A stretch of DNA of 64,000 nucleotides from Leptolyngbyaceae cyanobacterium clean351 (GCA_027451865.1 DAIDHW010000001.1:999329-1063328); one strand, 5' to 3'; counted from the first letter of the stretch, positions 35,062-44,466 are shown. Translations and numbers: made by a program. Notes: generated from the letters alone by a model not told the origin.

Positions 35062-36054
35062 TTACCTAATTAAGTGGGGTCTATAAGCTAGGGTAGGATC
35101 ATAAACAAACTGCTTATAGGCCTTAATCTGCTGAGTGAGTAAATGCCACCTAGGTTCACGATCATCCTCCGAGGACGCTACAGACTCCTCCATACGCTGA
35201 ACAAATGCCTGCAGGTATTTTTTACGTCCACCCTCACCCAGAAAACAGCCCCCCTGCCGGTATTCAAAATCCTCTCCCACCTTCAATACCCGACCATTGA
35301 CTAGCTGTAACATCAGGCTATCTACAATCCCCGGCCTAAATTCCTCGAGCAAATCAGAAGCCAAGGCAGGATGACGCTCAGACCCCTGGTGTAGGCAGCC
35401 GTAGTAGGGGTCAATACCCTGTATTTCTAGCAGCGTCAATAAACAATTCCACAACACCTGGTAACCAAAGCTCAAAACAGCATTGACCGGGTTACCAGGC
35501 GGCCGGCGCGAACGATCCGTCAGGGAAAAATCGGGATTACTAATGCACCCCCCCAGGGCCGGAAAATAGCTAGCAGCCCCGGCTCCCTCCAACCCCATCA
35601 CCTGGGATAGGGACCCCGCTCCCAAGGCCTGCTCAGCCAAATACTCCAGCACTTGAATCGCTGCCGCTACAGCCTCTAAGGGTTTACGCCGCTGCTGCCG
35701 CATCAGAAGCACCCGCGAATTGCGTAGCTTGGCCCTGACGATTTGACGGGCAGCCCCTAATAGCTCTTCCGCTTGCAACTGTTGTTGGCGACGCACCAGC
35801 TGCCGGTAACCCTGCTGAATGGGCACCACCCGACCGTAGCAGTAGCCCATCCGGGATAGATAGGCAATCGGCACCTCCTGACGTAGGCAAGCGCGGATTA
35901 GCTGCGTGCTTAACTGAGAGGTACCGAACACCAGGATCTGCTCCAGGAGGGGGATTTGCACCCTCTGGAGGACCATGTCCCCCTGTTTAACTACGGCCAT
36001 TTCCTGGTCAAGGGACAATTGACACCCGGGCTGGGAAATAAATAGGGAGCGCAT
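35062..36054 (-). CDS. cas1: Cas1 integrase
   Basis: A 330-residue Cas1. The N-terminal beta domain (GCQLSLDQEMAVVKQ...) is followed by the helical catalytic domain. The metal ligands are visible: Glu in MGLEGAGAASYF, His in YYGCLHQGSERHPALASDL, and Glu in the following LLEEFRPGIVDSL. It is a stand-alone Cas1 with no fused reverse transcriptase or Cas6 domain, unlike some type III loci. It is the only adaptation module in the window, and is part of operon 2. Confidence 0.96.
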   Translation of the reverse strand: MRSLFISQPGCQLSLDQEMAVVKQGDMVLQRVQIPLLEQILVFGTSQLSTQLIRACLRQEVPIAYLSRMGYCYGRVVPIQQGYRQLVRRQQQLQAEELLGAARQIVRAKLRNSRVLLMRQQRRKPLEAVAAAIQVLEYLAEQALGAGSLSQVMGLEGAGAASYFPALGGCISNPDFSLTDRSRRPPGNPVNAVLSFGYQVLWNCLLTLLEIQGIDPYYGCLHQGSERHPALASDLLEEFRPGIVDSLMLQLVNGRVLKVGEDFEYRQGGCFLGEGGRKKYLQAFVQRMEESVASSEDDREPRWHLLTQQIKAYKQFVYDPTLAYRPHLIR

Positions 36055-36067
36055 CTACCTGCCGTGG

Positions 36068-36346
36068 TCAAAAATCATCAGTCCAGGGGTTACGGCGGGG
36101 CCGAATATCCTCCTCATCCCGGCGGGTATCGATCTGGGTAGCCCGGTTATTACTGGGTTGCAGAAACCTGATCACCCGGTCTGCCATCACCCCAGTCCCG
36201 TAGGAGGCAGCCACCACCAAGAGGGTATTAATGATCACGGCTGCCAAACCCAGGGGCGCAATCAACAAAATAATCAGGGTTACAGCGCCGTTAACCACCG
36301 CTAGGGCTATATTTCTGATCTGGGCCGTCCGAGGGGAAACGTACAT
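36068..36346 (-). CDS. Small two-helix membrane protein, Csx18-like
   Basis: A 92-residue protein starting MYVSPRTAQIRNIALAVVNGAVTL. Two adjacent hydrophobic segments (about 13-34 and 37-57) form a hairpin. A charged C-terminal tail follows, rich in Arg, Asp and Glu (RVIRFLQPSNNRATQID...). It resembles small proteins annotated as CRISPR-associated Csx18 next to cas1 in cyanobacteria; that family name is from memory. Role unknown. Possibly it tethers part of the system to the membrane. Between the CARF-HEPN gene and cas1, spaced 13-17 bp. Confidence 0.65.
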   Translation of the reverse strand: MYVSPRTAQIRNIALAVVNGAVTLIILLIAPLGLAAVIINTLLVVAASYGTGVMADRVIRFLQPSNNRATQIDTRRDEEDIRPRRNPWTDDF

Positions 36347-36363
36347 GGGGGCAACCTCCTAAG

Positions 36364-37836
36364 TTAAGAAATACGTTGGACGGGAGCATAGTTATCGACC
36401 ATGGACTTAATTTGCCGATGGATCCTCGGCAGCAAGCTTCCTTGACCTAAAAAGCTAAACCTCTTACCAGCGATTAAATTCAAACATTTGGTAATCTTGA
36501 TTTCCCATTGTTCTTGGTTGAGAATTTCTGCCCCCCAAGCCTGAAACACCTCCATCTCCGTCGTGCCCCCCAGACAGTGGGATAGTTTATTGCGCAGGTC
36601 TCGTACTGAGCTCCAGTAGGCGTCAAGGAGCTCCTGATCCTGGGTGGAACCACGATCCAGCAGATAACTAGTAATCAGGTCCTGCATTAACTTGGGGTAG
36701 AGGACCGAATCTTGACCGTCCTTAAAACAACTGGTTAACTGAGGGTAGATTTGACAGATAGCGATGGAGACAAAGTAGCCACGGTCTTGCTTAATGATGT
36801 AGTCAGGAAACTTGACCTCTGCCCAGACGTAGATCAGCCCTTCAATAGCGCGGCAACTGTGCAGTAGGGCTTCCGTGGTGGCCTTTTGCAGCAGCCTCAC
36901 CTTACCCAAATAGGCCTGTTCGTAGGCTTCCCACCACCACCGTTGCGCTTGTCCCGCTTCAGCCCTAGAGAGGCCATCCTCGACCAGTTCACGGAATACC
37001 CCAAACCCTCCCTGGGTCCAAGCCACACAACCCTCCAGAAAGCGGGGGACTGCCCCAAACCCCTGGGGGTCCACCCGGAAGTAGGAGCCCAATAACTCCT
37101 GGGCCCCAGCGTAGTCGTAGCGGTCTAGGAGCCGGAGGGCCTGTTGACGAGCCCGGTCCCAAAGGTAATTAGTCCCCAAGAAGGGACCTGCATACCTAGA
37201 GGTTGCCCCTGTCCGGTCTGACCCCAGGTCTTGATGGAACTCAAAAAACTGAATCTTTTCCCCATAGAAACTCAAGCCCGAAACCCGGGAGGCTTCAGAG
37301 GTCTGCCCTACTCCCCCCTTCAAACCCACCCACAATAGCCGGCCAGGTTCTAGCACCACCCTTTGTCGCCAAACCCGGCTCCACCAGTAGAACATGGCCT
37401 CAAAATTGGCCGGGTTGGTACCATCCTCTCCCAAAGAGATAATCTCTACCGGCACGCGCGGGTAGTAGTACTCCATCCAGGCTTTGATCAGCCCACAGGC
37501 CCAGAGGGTATCTTTCTCTCGCTCCGCTACTTCCTCCCGCTGGTTGGTGCCGACTAGATAAATCCGCCCAAAACTGTCTAGATAGTCTCTAATCAAGCCA
37601 CCCAAAATCACTGGCTGCAGGCGTTCCACGTAGGAGGCGCTATGGGCCAGCAAGTATGACGTTAGCTGACGGTAGGTGATGGCCTGGTCTAACCTGAGGT
37701 CTTGAATTACCGCGGCCTGCTGACTGAGGACTCCCCCGGGGGCGGCACGGTCATCCCCCAGGTTATGCCAGTCCCCGTTACTGACGCGAAATACCAGATC
37801 CCTGGTGCCGATCGTTGCCACTAAAACGACTCTCAT
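36364..37836 (-). CDS. CARF-HEPN ribonuclease, Csm6/Csx1-like (operon 2)
   Basis: A 490-residue paralogue of the protein at 21090-22511. The CARF domain starts MRVVLVATIGTRDLVFRVSNGDW, with a ligand-loop candidate GLKGGVGQTSEASRV (about residue 185). The HEPN active site R-x4-H is RNKLSH (R415, H420). Shared landmarks with the paralogue are AYEQAYLGKVRL and CLNLIAGKRFSF. It is expected to cut RNA when bound by cyclic oligoadenylate made by Cas10. It follows the cmr6/1 fusion by 16 bp. Confidence 0.8.
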   Translation of the reverse strand: MRVVLVATIGTRDLVFRVSNGDWHNLGDDRAAPGGVLSQQAAVIQDLRLDQAITYRQLTSYLLAHSASYVERLQPVILGGLIRDYLDSFGRIYLVGTNQREEVAEREKDTLWACGLIKAWMEYYYPRVPVEIISLGEDGTNPANFEAMFYWWSRVWRQRVVLEPGRLLWVGLKGGVGQTSEASRVSGLSFYGEKIQFFEFHQDLGSDRTGATSRYAGPFLGTNYLWDRARQQALRLLDRYDYAGAQELLGSYFRVDPQGFGAVPRFLEGCVAWTQGGFGVFRELVEDGLSRAEAGQAQRWWWEAYEQAYLGKVRLLQKATTEALLHSCRAIEGLIYVWAEVKFPDYIIKQDRGYFVSIAICQIYPQLTSCFKDGQDSVLYPKLMQDLITSYLLDRGSTQDQELLDAYWSSVRDLRNKLSHCLGGTTEMEVFQAWGAEILNQEQWEIKITKCLNLIAGKRFSFLGQGSLLPRIHRQIKSMVDNYAPVQRIS

Positions 37837-37852
37837 AAACCACGCTTAGTAC

Positions 37853-39745
37853 CTACAGTCCGTGGGGTTGTCTAGGGAAGGGCCACACCGGGCAGACCTT
37901 TCCGCCATCATCCTGCAACTGCTTGAGGTATTTTTTGCGTGGATCTTGATGGGCCCCAAAAACCGTCACCACCTGGTAAGCCTCATCCCCCTCCCCCAAG
38001 TTCGTGATCCAGACTGGGGAGGGAACCACCTGCGGGGCCACTTGACCGCACAACTGGCCGTCGTACTTTCCCTGGCGCTTAAGTTCCGGGGAGTGGAGCA
38101 CAGCGAGAGCGTAGGGCTTGTCAGATCGCCCGGGACCCTGGGTAACTAGGATGCGGCAATTGCCGTCTATCGCCTCGGACCAACCCTGAGAACTCTTAAC
38201 TACCCGGGGTGACTGGTAGGAAATTTGGTTGCCAGTTACTGACCCTAGAGCCTGATAGAAACGTGTTAACTGCTTTCGTAACAACTCCTGAAATTCCCCA
38301 AGCTCCTCCGGCAGCTCCCAGAAGGATTCCTCCGTCTCAGGTATGAGGGAGGAACCACGCCACCAGGGGGCGTGCCGCCGGCCACAGCGGTCATAACAGG
38401 GCCTTCTTGCTCCTTGACCGATACCCCCTAGATGAAACATCAGCCAGGTCAAGTGCTTAAAGAGCTTGATCACTTGGTCCCGGTCCTGGGCTGGGATTTC
38501 CGGTGAACAGCTCAGGACCAGGGTCCCGGATTGGGATTTAAGCGCTTTCGGATCTTTCTTAAGATCTTCGTCGGTGTCCCTTACCTCCACCCTCACCCAA
38601 CCCCGACACTGGGGTTCGATCGCCCCAAATAACTTAGCCTCCCAGGTTTTAACCTCCCCCACCGGCAAGACCCCCAAAGCCAGAGCGCGGAACCAATAGC
38701 GCAGCATGGACTTGAAGGCTACTGGTCTCACCTCAACTTCTGGCTCCCCGCGCCCTCCTGAGCCTGGATGGTGGCGGCCATGGATCAGCTGGCCTTCGAG
38801 GGAAAATGGCACCGCCAAAAACCCGGGTGCTCCCCTTTTTTCCTTCTCGATCAAGCTGCCGTAACCAGTATTAACCTGGGAGCCAATCCCCTGCTGTAAA
38901 CCCGCCACCAACCAGGCTTTCACCTTCTGCAGTATCTCCGGTGTGCAGCTAGGGCCTGGCCGAATTCCCACTACAAAGGTCGGTTGGTACAAAGAAAGAA
39001 AAACATTGGGATTAGGCTTATAGCTAGGCAGAGCATCCCCTTCCCATTTCCAGATGTTGTTTGCCATGTCTCCCCGCAAGCCTCCCCTGTTCTCAGGGCC
39101 CGGCAAAGGGTAGGCATCAAGGAAAATCACTTTCCCCATGCGGTTACTTTCCGGCCCCTCGAGGGACCCAAAGTAGGAGGTTATAGTTTTCTGCGCCTCT
39201 GACCAGGTCAGGTTCTCCTCGTTCATCAATTCCCTCACGCCTCGGTCCCGAGCCACCCCCCGCAGGGTGCTCGAGGGAATGTAGGGCATCCCCAGAGCAT
39301 CAAAGGCCGGCAGGAGCATGCTTTCCGGTCCCCGGTGGCCCCCCACCCGGACCCGCCAGGGACAGCTGACCTCAAGAGTAATCCCCTGGGGGCCAGCGGT
39401 CTGTTTAGTACGCTTGATTAGTACATTTAGCCGCTGAGAGTAATTGGCGCCAGTTTCCGCCTTCGCCAACAGCTCCAGCTTAGTTTCATCCTTCTTGGGT
39501 AACCCCGGTGCTCGCATCCAACGGAGGTACTCAACAAAGCTAGCCCCAGGAAACGGCTGGGGGCTGGGATCGTAGGGATGGCCAAGCCAAAACCCGCCTC
39601 CCCCAGAATTGCCCCTCCCCCCGGGGGTGCCGCCAGGGCCCGGCCCTACTCCCCGACTAGGGATGACTTTCCTGTTCGGGCCAGCCGGTGATCGAGAACT
39701 AGACTGACCGGGTTTTGCAGGCTTATTGGGCCGATCGAATACCAT
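37853..39745 (-). CDS. Cmr6-Cmr1 fusion RAMP protein (operon 2)
   Basis: A 630-residue two-module RAMP. A low-complexity Pro/Gly/Ser-rich N-terminus (about residues 1-55) precedes a Cmr6-like half (LGMPYIPSSTLRGVARD; glycine loop SQVNTGYGSLIE). A Cmr1-like half follows (VEVRPVAFKSMLRYWFRALALG, then LFGAIEPQ). Module order is the same as in the operon 1 protein, so the fusion predates the divergence of the two operons. It is preceded by a 183-bp gap, unlike the tight joins elsewhere, and may have its own promoter. Confidence 0.75.
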   Translation of the reverse strand: MVFDRPNKPAKPGQSSSRSPAGPNRKVIPSRGVGPGPGGTPGGRGNSGGGGFWLGHPYDPSPQPFPGASFVEYLRWMRAPGLPKKDETKLELLAKAETGANYSQRLNVLIKRTKQTAGPQGITLEVSCPWRVRVGGHRGPESMLLPAFDALGMPYIPSSTLRGVARDRGVRELMNEENLTWSEAQKTITSYFGSLEGPESNRMGKVIFLDAYPLPGPENRGGLRGDMANNIWKWEGDALPSYKPNPNVFLSLYQPTFVVGIRPGPSCTPEILQKVKAWLVAGLQQGIGSQVNTGYGSLIEKEKRGAPGFLAVPFSLEGQLIHGRHHPGSGGRGEPEVEVRPVAFKSMLRYWFRALALGVLPVGEVKTWEAKLFGAIEPQCRGWVRVEVRDTDEDLKKDPKALKSQSGTLVLSCSPEIPAQDRDQVIKLFKHLTWLMFHLGGIGQGARRPCYDRCGRRHAPWWRGSSLIPETEESFWELPEELGEFQELLRKQLTRFYQALGSVTGNQISYQSPRVVKSSQGWSEAIDGNCRILVTQGPGRSDKPYALAVLHSPELKRQGKYDGQLCGQVAPQVVPSPVWITNLGEGDEAYQVVTVFGAHQDPRKKYLKQLQDDGGKVCPVWPFPRQPHGL

Positions 39746-39928
39746 TACATGCCTCTCCCAGTGGTGTTACTTCTTCCCCTACCTGTTACCAGGATCATGA
39801 TTCCCCAATCTCTCACCAAATCCAAACACGGGTATCAGTATAGGCGGAATGGGTCAAGCCCAGGTGGGGCACCTATTCGGAAATACATAATTATTAATAA
39901 GTGAGGGAAACATTGATTGAGGAAGAGT
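39746..39928 (-). promoter_or_regulatory. Gap inside operon 2, possible internal promoter
   Basis: 183 bp between the coiled-coil gene and the cmr6/1 fusion, the only sizeable gap in operon 2. On the minus strand TATACT (39842-39837) could be a -10 element, and AT-rich sequence (TTATTAATAATTATG, about 39890) lies upstream, but no good -35 is spaced correctly. This gap marks the right border of the inserted helicase/coiled-coil pair. Confidence 0.3.
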
Positions 39929-41752
39929 CTATTTCCGCCGGGGTAGTAGTAGGCTTAAAAAGTACACCAATAACCCCACCGGGCCGAGTTCTCGCCGCAG
40001 CCACTGGCGAAAGTGCTTGTGCTGGCGCCGGTCTGGGAACTCCTGCAGGTAGGTTTCCAGGTGCCGTAGCTGTACCAGGGCTTGGTGAGATGCCTCCAGC
40101 TGAGCCCGAGCTGCAGCCAACTCCTGGGTGAGCTGTTGAGTATCAACTCGGGCTTGCTGATTCACCTGCGCCACCATCTGGGCGGTCAGCTCCGGCAGAC
40201 GGCGGCGCCAGTCAGCTTCCCAGTGTTGATACAGCTGCCGCTGGTCCTCCTGGAGACGGACCCCTGTAGCCCTTAGGCTTTCTATTACCTGCTGCTGTTG
40301 CTCCTGGGCAAATCTATCTAGGCTAGTTCTGAAATTTGTGAGCGCCGTCTGCAGGGTCGCTTCTTGCTCGGCTATGGTTTGGGCGACCTGGTCCTTGGTC
40401 TCCTTGAGGGCAACTGCCAATTCCTGCTGCAGGTGGGCACTCACCTGGTTTAAGCTCTCGGAAACCTGCCCCTGGCGCTGGGCCAGGAATATCTCCACTT
40501 CTCGCCTTAATTCCTGGCGGGTTTGGTTACTCAAGGATTCAAGGTAGAGGCGGGTAGCGCTGCTGCTCATCTGGGCGCTGGTTTGGGCTTGAATTTCCTG
40601 GCGCACCTGCTCAAGCAAAGCCTTACCAGTATCCAACTGCGCCAGGTTAGTTTCTAGGGTTTGACCGGGTCCCCCTGACGCCTCAAGGTTAGCAACCAAG
40701 ACCCTAACCCCCTCGAGATTTTGCCGGACCTCCTGGGCGCTGGCTAAACTGGTCTCACAGGCCTGCTGGGCTTGGGCAAGTATTGACTGTAGGTTTTGAG
40801 CTTGCTGCTCTAGGGCGGCGGTCGTTTGTTGGATATCCCAGACCGTTTGCTGGAACAGGGCAAGGACGGACTGGCGCTGTTCCACTGCCCAGGCCTCGAG
40901 GGCTTCCTGGGCCTGCTGGCGGGTCTGTTCCTGGTGAGCTTGGAGCTGATGCTGTAGTTGCTCCTTGGTGGTGTGCAGACCCTCTAGGACCTGGGCATAC
41001 CCCTGTCCCCAGGTGGTTTCCCACTGGCTCTGTTGCTGCTGCGCCCAGGCAGCCAGACCCTGGCGCCACTGCTCGGCGGCAGCTTGGGTTTCAAGGGCCA
41101 GCTGACGACGGTGTTCCTCCAGGGTGCTTTCTAGCTGCTGTTGGTATTGCCGGGCGAAACCTTCTAGGTCCCCTTGGAGGCAGGACCTAGCCTGGTCTAG
41201 TTCCCCCGCTAGCTGCTCTCGCACTTGACTGGTGGTGGCCTGCAGGTCTTGGGCTATCTGCTGCCGATACTCCTGGAGGGTGGTTTGCCAAGTGGCAAGG
41301 GTAGTGTTAATCTCCCCTACTAATCCCTGGAGCTGCCCTAGGGCTGGACCGGCAAAGCCCAGGCGAGCCAACTGCTCCGGTAGGGTGTGGAGCCCTTGGA
41401 GTTCCTCAGCTATCCTCTCTGTGCTCTCGAGCTTAGCCTGACAGGCCTGGCGGATTTCCGTGAGGCTCTTGCGGAGCTTTTTCTCCTGCTGGACTAGGGC
41501 AGCCAACTTCTGGTCAGCGGCCTGGGTCTGCTCCTGGAGCTGCTGAATCTGGCTGATTAACTCCTGGGCTTGGACCAGGGTCTGCTGCAGGTGCCCTAGC
41601 TTCTCGGTCACCTGTTGGCGAGCGTTATCCGCTTCTCCAATCGTCTCGGCTACCTGGGCACGGGTTTGGTCTAGGGCTAGGGCAGCGTCCTGGACCGCAG
41701 CACACAGGGCCTGGATCTGGGCGGCGATTTCTTGGTCTGTGGGGTGACTCAT
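39929..41752 (-). CDS. Long coiled-coil protein with C-terminal membrane anchor, in the Cmr operon
   Basis: A 607-residue protein, almost entirely Gln/Glu/Ala/Leu-rich heptads (about residues 5-570) typical of an extended coiled coil. The C-terminus has a basic stretch (RRQHKHFRQWLRREL), then a short hydrophobic segment GPVGLLVYFLSLLLP and RRK, a likely tail anchor. No enzymatic domain is visible. Its ATG overlaps the helicase stop by 4 bases (ATGA), so the two are translated together. I know no Cas family of this kind. A scaffold or membrane tether for the effector is an inference. Confidence 0.75.
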   Translation of the reverse strand: MSHPTDQEIAAQIQALCAAVQDAALALDQTRAQVAETIGEADNARQQVTEKLGHLQQTLVQAQELISQIQQLQEQTQAADQKLAALVQQEKKLRKSLTEIRQACQAKLESTERIAEELQGLHTLPEQLARLGFAGPALGQLQGLVGEINTTLATWQTTLQEYRQQIAQDLQATTSQVREQLAGELDQARSCLQGDLEGFARQYQQQLESTLEEHRRQLALETQAAAEQWRQGLAAWAQQQQSQWETTWGQGYAQVLEGLHTTKEQLQHQLQAHQEQTRQQAQEALEAWAVEQRQSVLALFQQTVWDIQQTTAALEQQAQNLQSILAQAQQACETSLASAQEVRQNLEGVRVLVANLEASGGPGQTLETNLAQLDTGKALLEQVRQEIQAQTSAQMSSSATRLYLESLSNQTRQELRREVEIFLAQRQGQVSESLNQVSAHLQQELAVALKETKDQVAQTIAEQEATLQTALTNFRTSLDRFAQEQQQQVIESLRATGVRLQEDQRQLYQHWEADWRRRLPELTAQMVAQVNQQARVDTQQLTQELAAARAQLEASHQALVQLRHLETYLQEFPDRRQHKHFRQWLRRELGPVGLLVYFLSLLLPRRK

Positions 41753-44061
41753 GGCCTACCTAGGGAAAGCTGCTGGATTGCCCCCCGGCACAGGAGGGAC
41801 ACTAGGGGGCCGGATTGGCCTGCCACCGAGTCACCAAAGGGATAGGTGTCTAGGGAGTCCCCCCTGAGCCGGGCAGCCTCGTAGGGGAGACCCTTACGCC
41901 GTAGGTCCTGGGCAATGGCGTCTAGGAGGCGCTCATACTCCTGATGATGACCGGGGAGGAGTTCTCGGGCGGCCTCCCGGGCGGCCCAGGAGCACCCCAG
42001 GGCCCTCAGCAATAAACACACCAGGGGCACCCGAGCCAACTGGTCGTCTATCTCCTGGACCCAGGACAGCTGCGCCTCTAACCAATCCGGGTCCTGGAGC
42101 GTCGCCATCATCTTCTGTTCGAGGGCATTGATTTGCTCGCCGGGGGCCCTGGCCAACTGCAGGGCCGTGTAGGTGTCAGCGTAAAGCCAGGGGGGCGTCA
42201 TGGTCAGACCCCGCTCTACCAGGGCAAAAACTAATTCAGCATCCTGGGAGGAGCACTCGGAACTCGATTGCCGCCGGACCCAATCTACTAGTTCCCCATA
42301 CCCGTCGGTCTGAAATTCACACACCCCGGCGAGCTTACCACGGCCTAGCCGGTCGATCTGGTCCGTCGTAGCCACCACGAGTAGCCGATAGCGGGGCCGG
42401 GTGAAGACCATGTAGAGATTATTCGCCTGGGCGTAGGATAGGGAGTCTGTCTCCCCCAGGATACAGAAAGCGATACAGGCACTAAATTCCCGGCCCTTGA
42501 TCTGCTCCCCGGCCAGTTTGAGGTCTAGGTACTCAATGTGGTCTGAGGGCTGGTGGTCAGGGGGGAGGGAAGCATAGATCAAGCGGACCCGATCCGCTAG
42601 CCGGTGCAGTAGGTAGCGCTCATCCGGAACTCCCTCATCACCACAGCGTGCCTGCAGGACCCCCAGGAAGTCTGCCGCCTCGGCTGGCCCCCGCACCTCC
42701 AATAACCTCACCGGGTCCCCCCTCTGAAAGGCCGACTCAGGATCACAAGGGGGGGGTAGGTGCCTGCTGCGGCCGTCGTGGCGGCGGTTGCACTGGGCCG
42801 CCAGGTCGTAAAACAAGTTGGCAAACCGGAGGATTTCCCGGGTGTTGCGATAGTTAAACCTGAGGGTAGCCCGGCGCCCTAGCTCCAGTTGGCCCCAGTC
42901 AAAATTCACCGGTCTGACCCGTTGGTTTAAGTCCCCCAGTAGGCAAAAGGTGACCGGGTGCTGCTGCCGCCAACGCCTAAACATCTGGGCTAAGCCCTTG
43001 ATCTCCGCCAGGAGGTAATCCTGGGCTTCATCCATGACCAACCAGGTCCCCCAGCTAGCCGGGTCCGGTTCTAGAGTCCGGGTAAGCCGGTCCCAGGCAT
43101 CCAGCCAGGGAATCTTAGGCCCCAGGGCTTGGCGCCATTGCCTCGGCTGGAGGTTGCGCAGAGCAGTAATCCGGGCTTGGTGCTCCCAGTAGTTAGGGTG
43201 GTCTATAGGGGTGGGGGGGTGACCATCGACAAAGTTCTGGTACAGGATTAGGTCATGGTCGGAGATGGACCCTAGTTTAGGGGGTTTGCGAACCCGTTGG
43301 GCCAGGTACTCTAGGGCGGCTTTTTCCTCCTGGGGTCTGGCGAGGTATTTCTCTAGACCAGGGTCTTGGCGGACCGCCCACTGCCTGAGGGTACCGAGGA
43401 AGAAGGCAGAAGACTGCTGGGCTAGCAGCTCCCGCACCCGGTCAAACTGCTTCACATCCTCACACAGGTTTTCCGGCAGGACCAAAGCTACATCCCAGCC
43501 TTGGTCGTGCATCTCGCAGGCGGACACAGCGGCACAGACCGTCTTGCCTGTACCGGGCGACGCCTGCACCAGAAAGCACTCAACTTGTCCTTCCCCAGCC
43601 CAGCCGTCCTGGGAGGTAAATACCTGCTGCTGCTCCGGGGTTAGCACGGGGGAGAACAGGTATCCTCCATAGATAAACCGATGCCAACCATCCCCCGCTG
43701 GCGGTTCCTGGTAGGTGGGAATAGCGTCCACTGCCTCCTCAGCAATCCCCAGCACCTGGGCGACTGATTGGGCCTCCACCTGGTCTTCATCCTCCGGGAT
43801 GTCCTGGTACACATCCCTTCTCAAGTCCGCCCGTAGGACTAGGATCCCCCCGGCTGCGTACTTCCAGACTACCCGGATATCCCCCTTACGAGTGCGCCAC
43901 AACCCCTGATAACCCTCTAGCTGCCGGTTGAGGTGCCGCTCGCCTTGACGCAGGGAGGCGATGCTCTCCTGGACGTTGCGGTGCCAACTACTGGGCAGGC
44001 TGCGGATGTCTAGGATCGCAGTTCTCGTGAACAGGATTGGGTAGCGGACCGGGGAGACCAT
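41749..44061 (-). CDS. RelE/ParE-like domain fused to a superfamily 1 helicase, in the Cmr operon
   Basis: A 770-residue protein. Residues 1-88 match the RelE/ParE toxin fold: ILFTRTAILDIRSLP, then RQLEGYQGLWRTRKGDIRVVWKY (R56, R58, R63), ending RRDVY (81-85). Residues 135 to about 570 are a UvrD-like SF1 helicase. Walker A is SPGTGKT (168-174), Walker B is LVMDEAQDY (342-349), and LLGDLNQR and LRFNYRNT follow. The C-terminal helicase motifs are GEQIKGREFSACIAF and VFTRPRYRLLVVA. The tail is helical. It lies between cmr5 and the coiled-coil gene in operon 2, where no helicase is expected. Confidence 0.8.
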   Translation of the reverse strand: MVSPVRYPILFTRTAILDIRSLPSSWHRNVQESIASLRQGERHLNRQLEGYQGLWRTRKGDIRVVWKYAAGGILVLRADLRRDVYQDIPEDEDQVEAQSVAQVLGIAEEAVDAIPTYQEPPAGDGWHRFIYGGYLFSPVLTPEQQQVFTSQDGWAGEGQVECFLVQASPGTGKTVCAAVSACEMHDQGWDVALVLPENLCEDVKQFDRVRELLAQQSSAFFLGTLRQWAVRQDPGLEKYLARPQEEKAALEYLAQRVRKPPKLGSISDHDLILYQNFVDGHPPTPIDHPNYWEHQARITALRNLQPRQWRQALGPKIPWLDAWDRLTRTLEPDPASWGTWLVMDEAQDYLLAEIKGLAQMFRRWRQQHPVTFCLLGDLNQRVRPVNFDWGQLELGRRATLRFNYRNTREILRFANLFYDLAAQCNRRHDGRSRHLPPPCDPESAFQRGDPVRLLEVRGPAEAADFLGVLQARCGDEGVPDERYLLHRLADRVRLIYASLPPDHQPSDHIEYLDLKLAGEQIKGREFSACIAFCILGETDSLSYAQANNLYMVFTRPRYRLLVVATTDQIDRLGRGKLAGVCEFQTDGYGELVDWVRRQSSSECSSQDAELVFALVERGLTMTPPWLYADTYTALQLARAPGEQINALEQKMMATLQDPDWLEAQLSWVQEIDDQLARVPLVCLLLRALGCSWAAREAARELLPGHHQEYERLLDAIAQDLRRKGLPYEAARLRGDSLDTYPFGDSVAGQSGPLVSLLCRGAIQQLSLGRP

Positions 44062-44079
44062 AGTCGAGGGCCTGGGGCG

Positions 44080-44462
44080 CTAGTCAACTTCCTTTACGTC
44101 ATGGTAAACTGCCGCCGCCCAAAAGCTAAATTCCTGGGCCACCGCCAGACCGAGGCCACTGAGGCCTAGATACTCTTCGGTGCCGAGGTTTTTAAGGGTC
44201 TCCAAGCCCTGGTCTTCAGCCACCGATGCCCCGCTGAGCTCGGCTAGACAGTCAAAGAATTTCCCGACCACTACCCTTTTCCCCACCTGATTGAGGGCCT
44301 TCTCCTCGGCCTTAAGGCGCAACATCCCCCAGGTGGATAGGTAGGTGTATAGCTCTAGGGCTTGGTTTTTTTGTTCTTTAAGGGCCGGAGTATCTCCAGT
44401 TTTCCCTTTAAGATCCTTGAGGGCTTCGTACACTGGTTTACTGATCGTGCGTGGATCAAAGG

Positions 44463-44466
<4 letters not shown>
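44080..44466 (-). CDS. Cmr5-like small subunit (operon 2)
   Basis: A 128-residue helical protein (FDPRTISKPVYEALKDLKG...; LSGLGLAVAQEFSFWAAAVYHDV). Its size, helical character and position directly after cmr4, with a 4-base overlap (ATGA), match cmr5. Similarity to the operon 1 counterpart is low, as is common for this subunit. The helicase gene follows after an 18-bp gap, where cmr6 would normally come. Confidence 0.65.
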
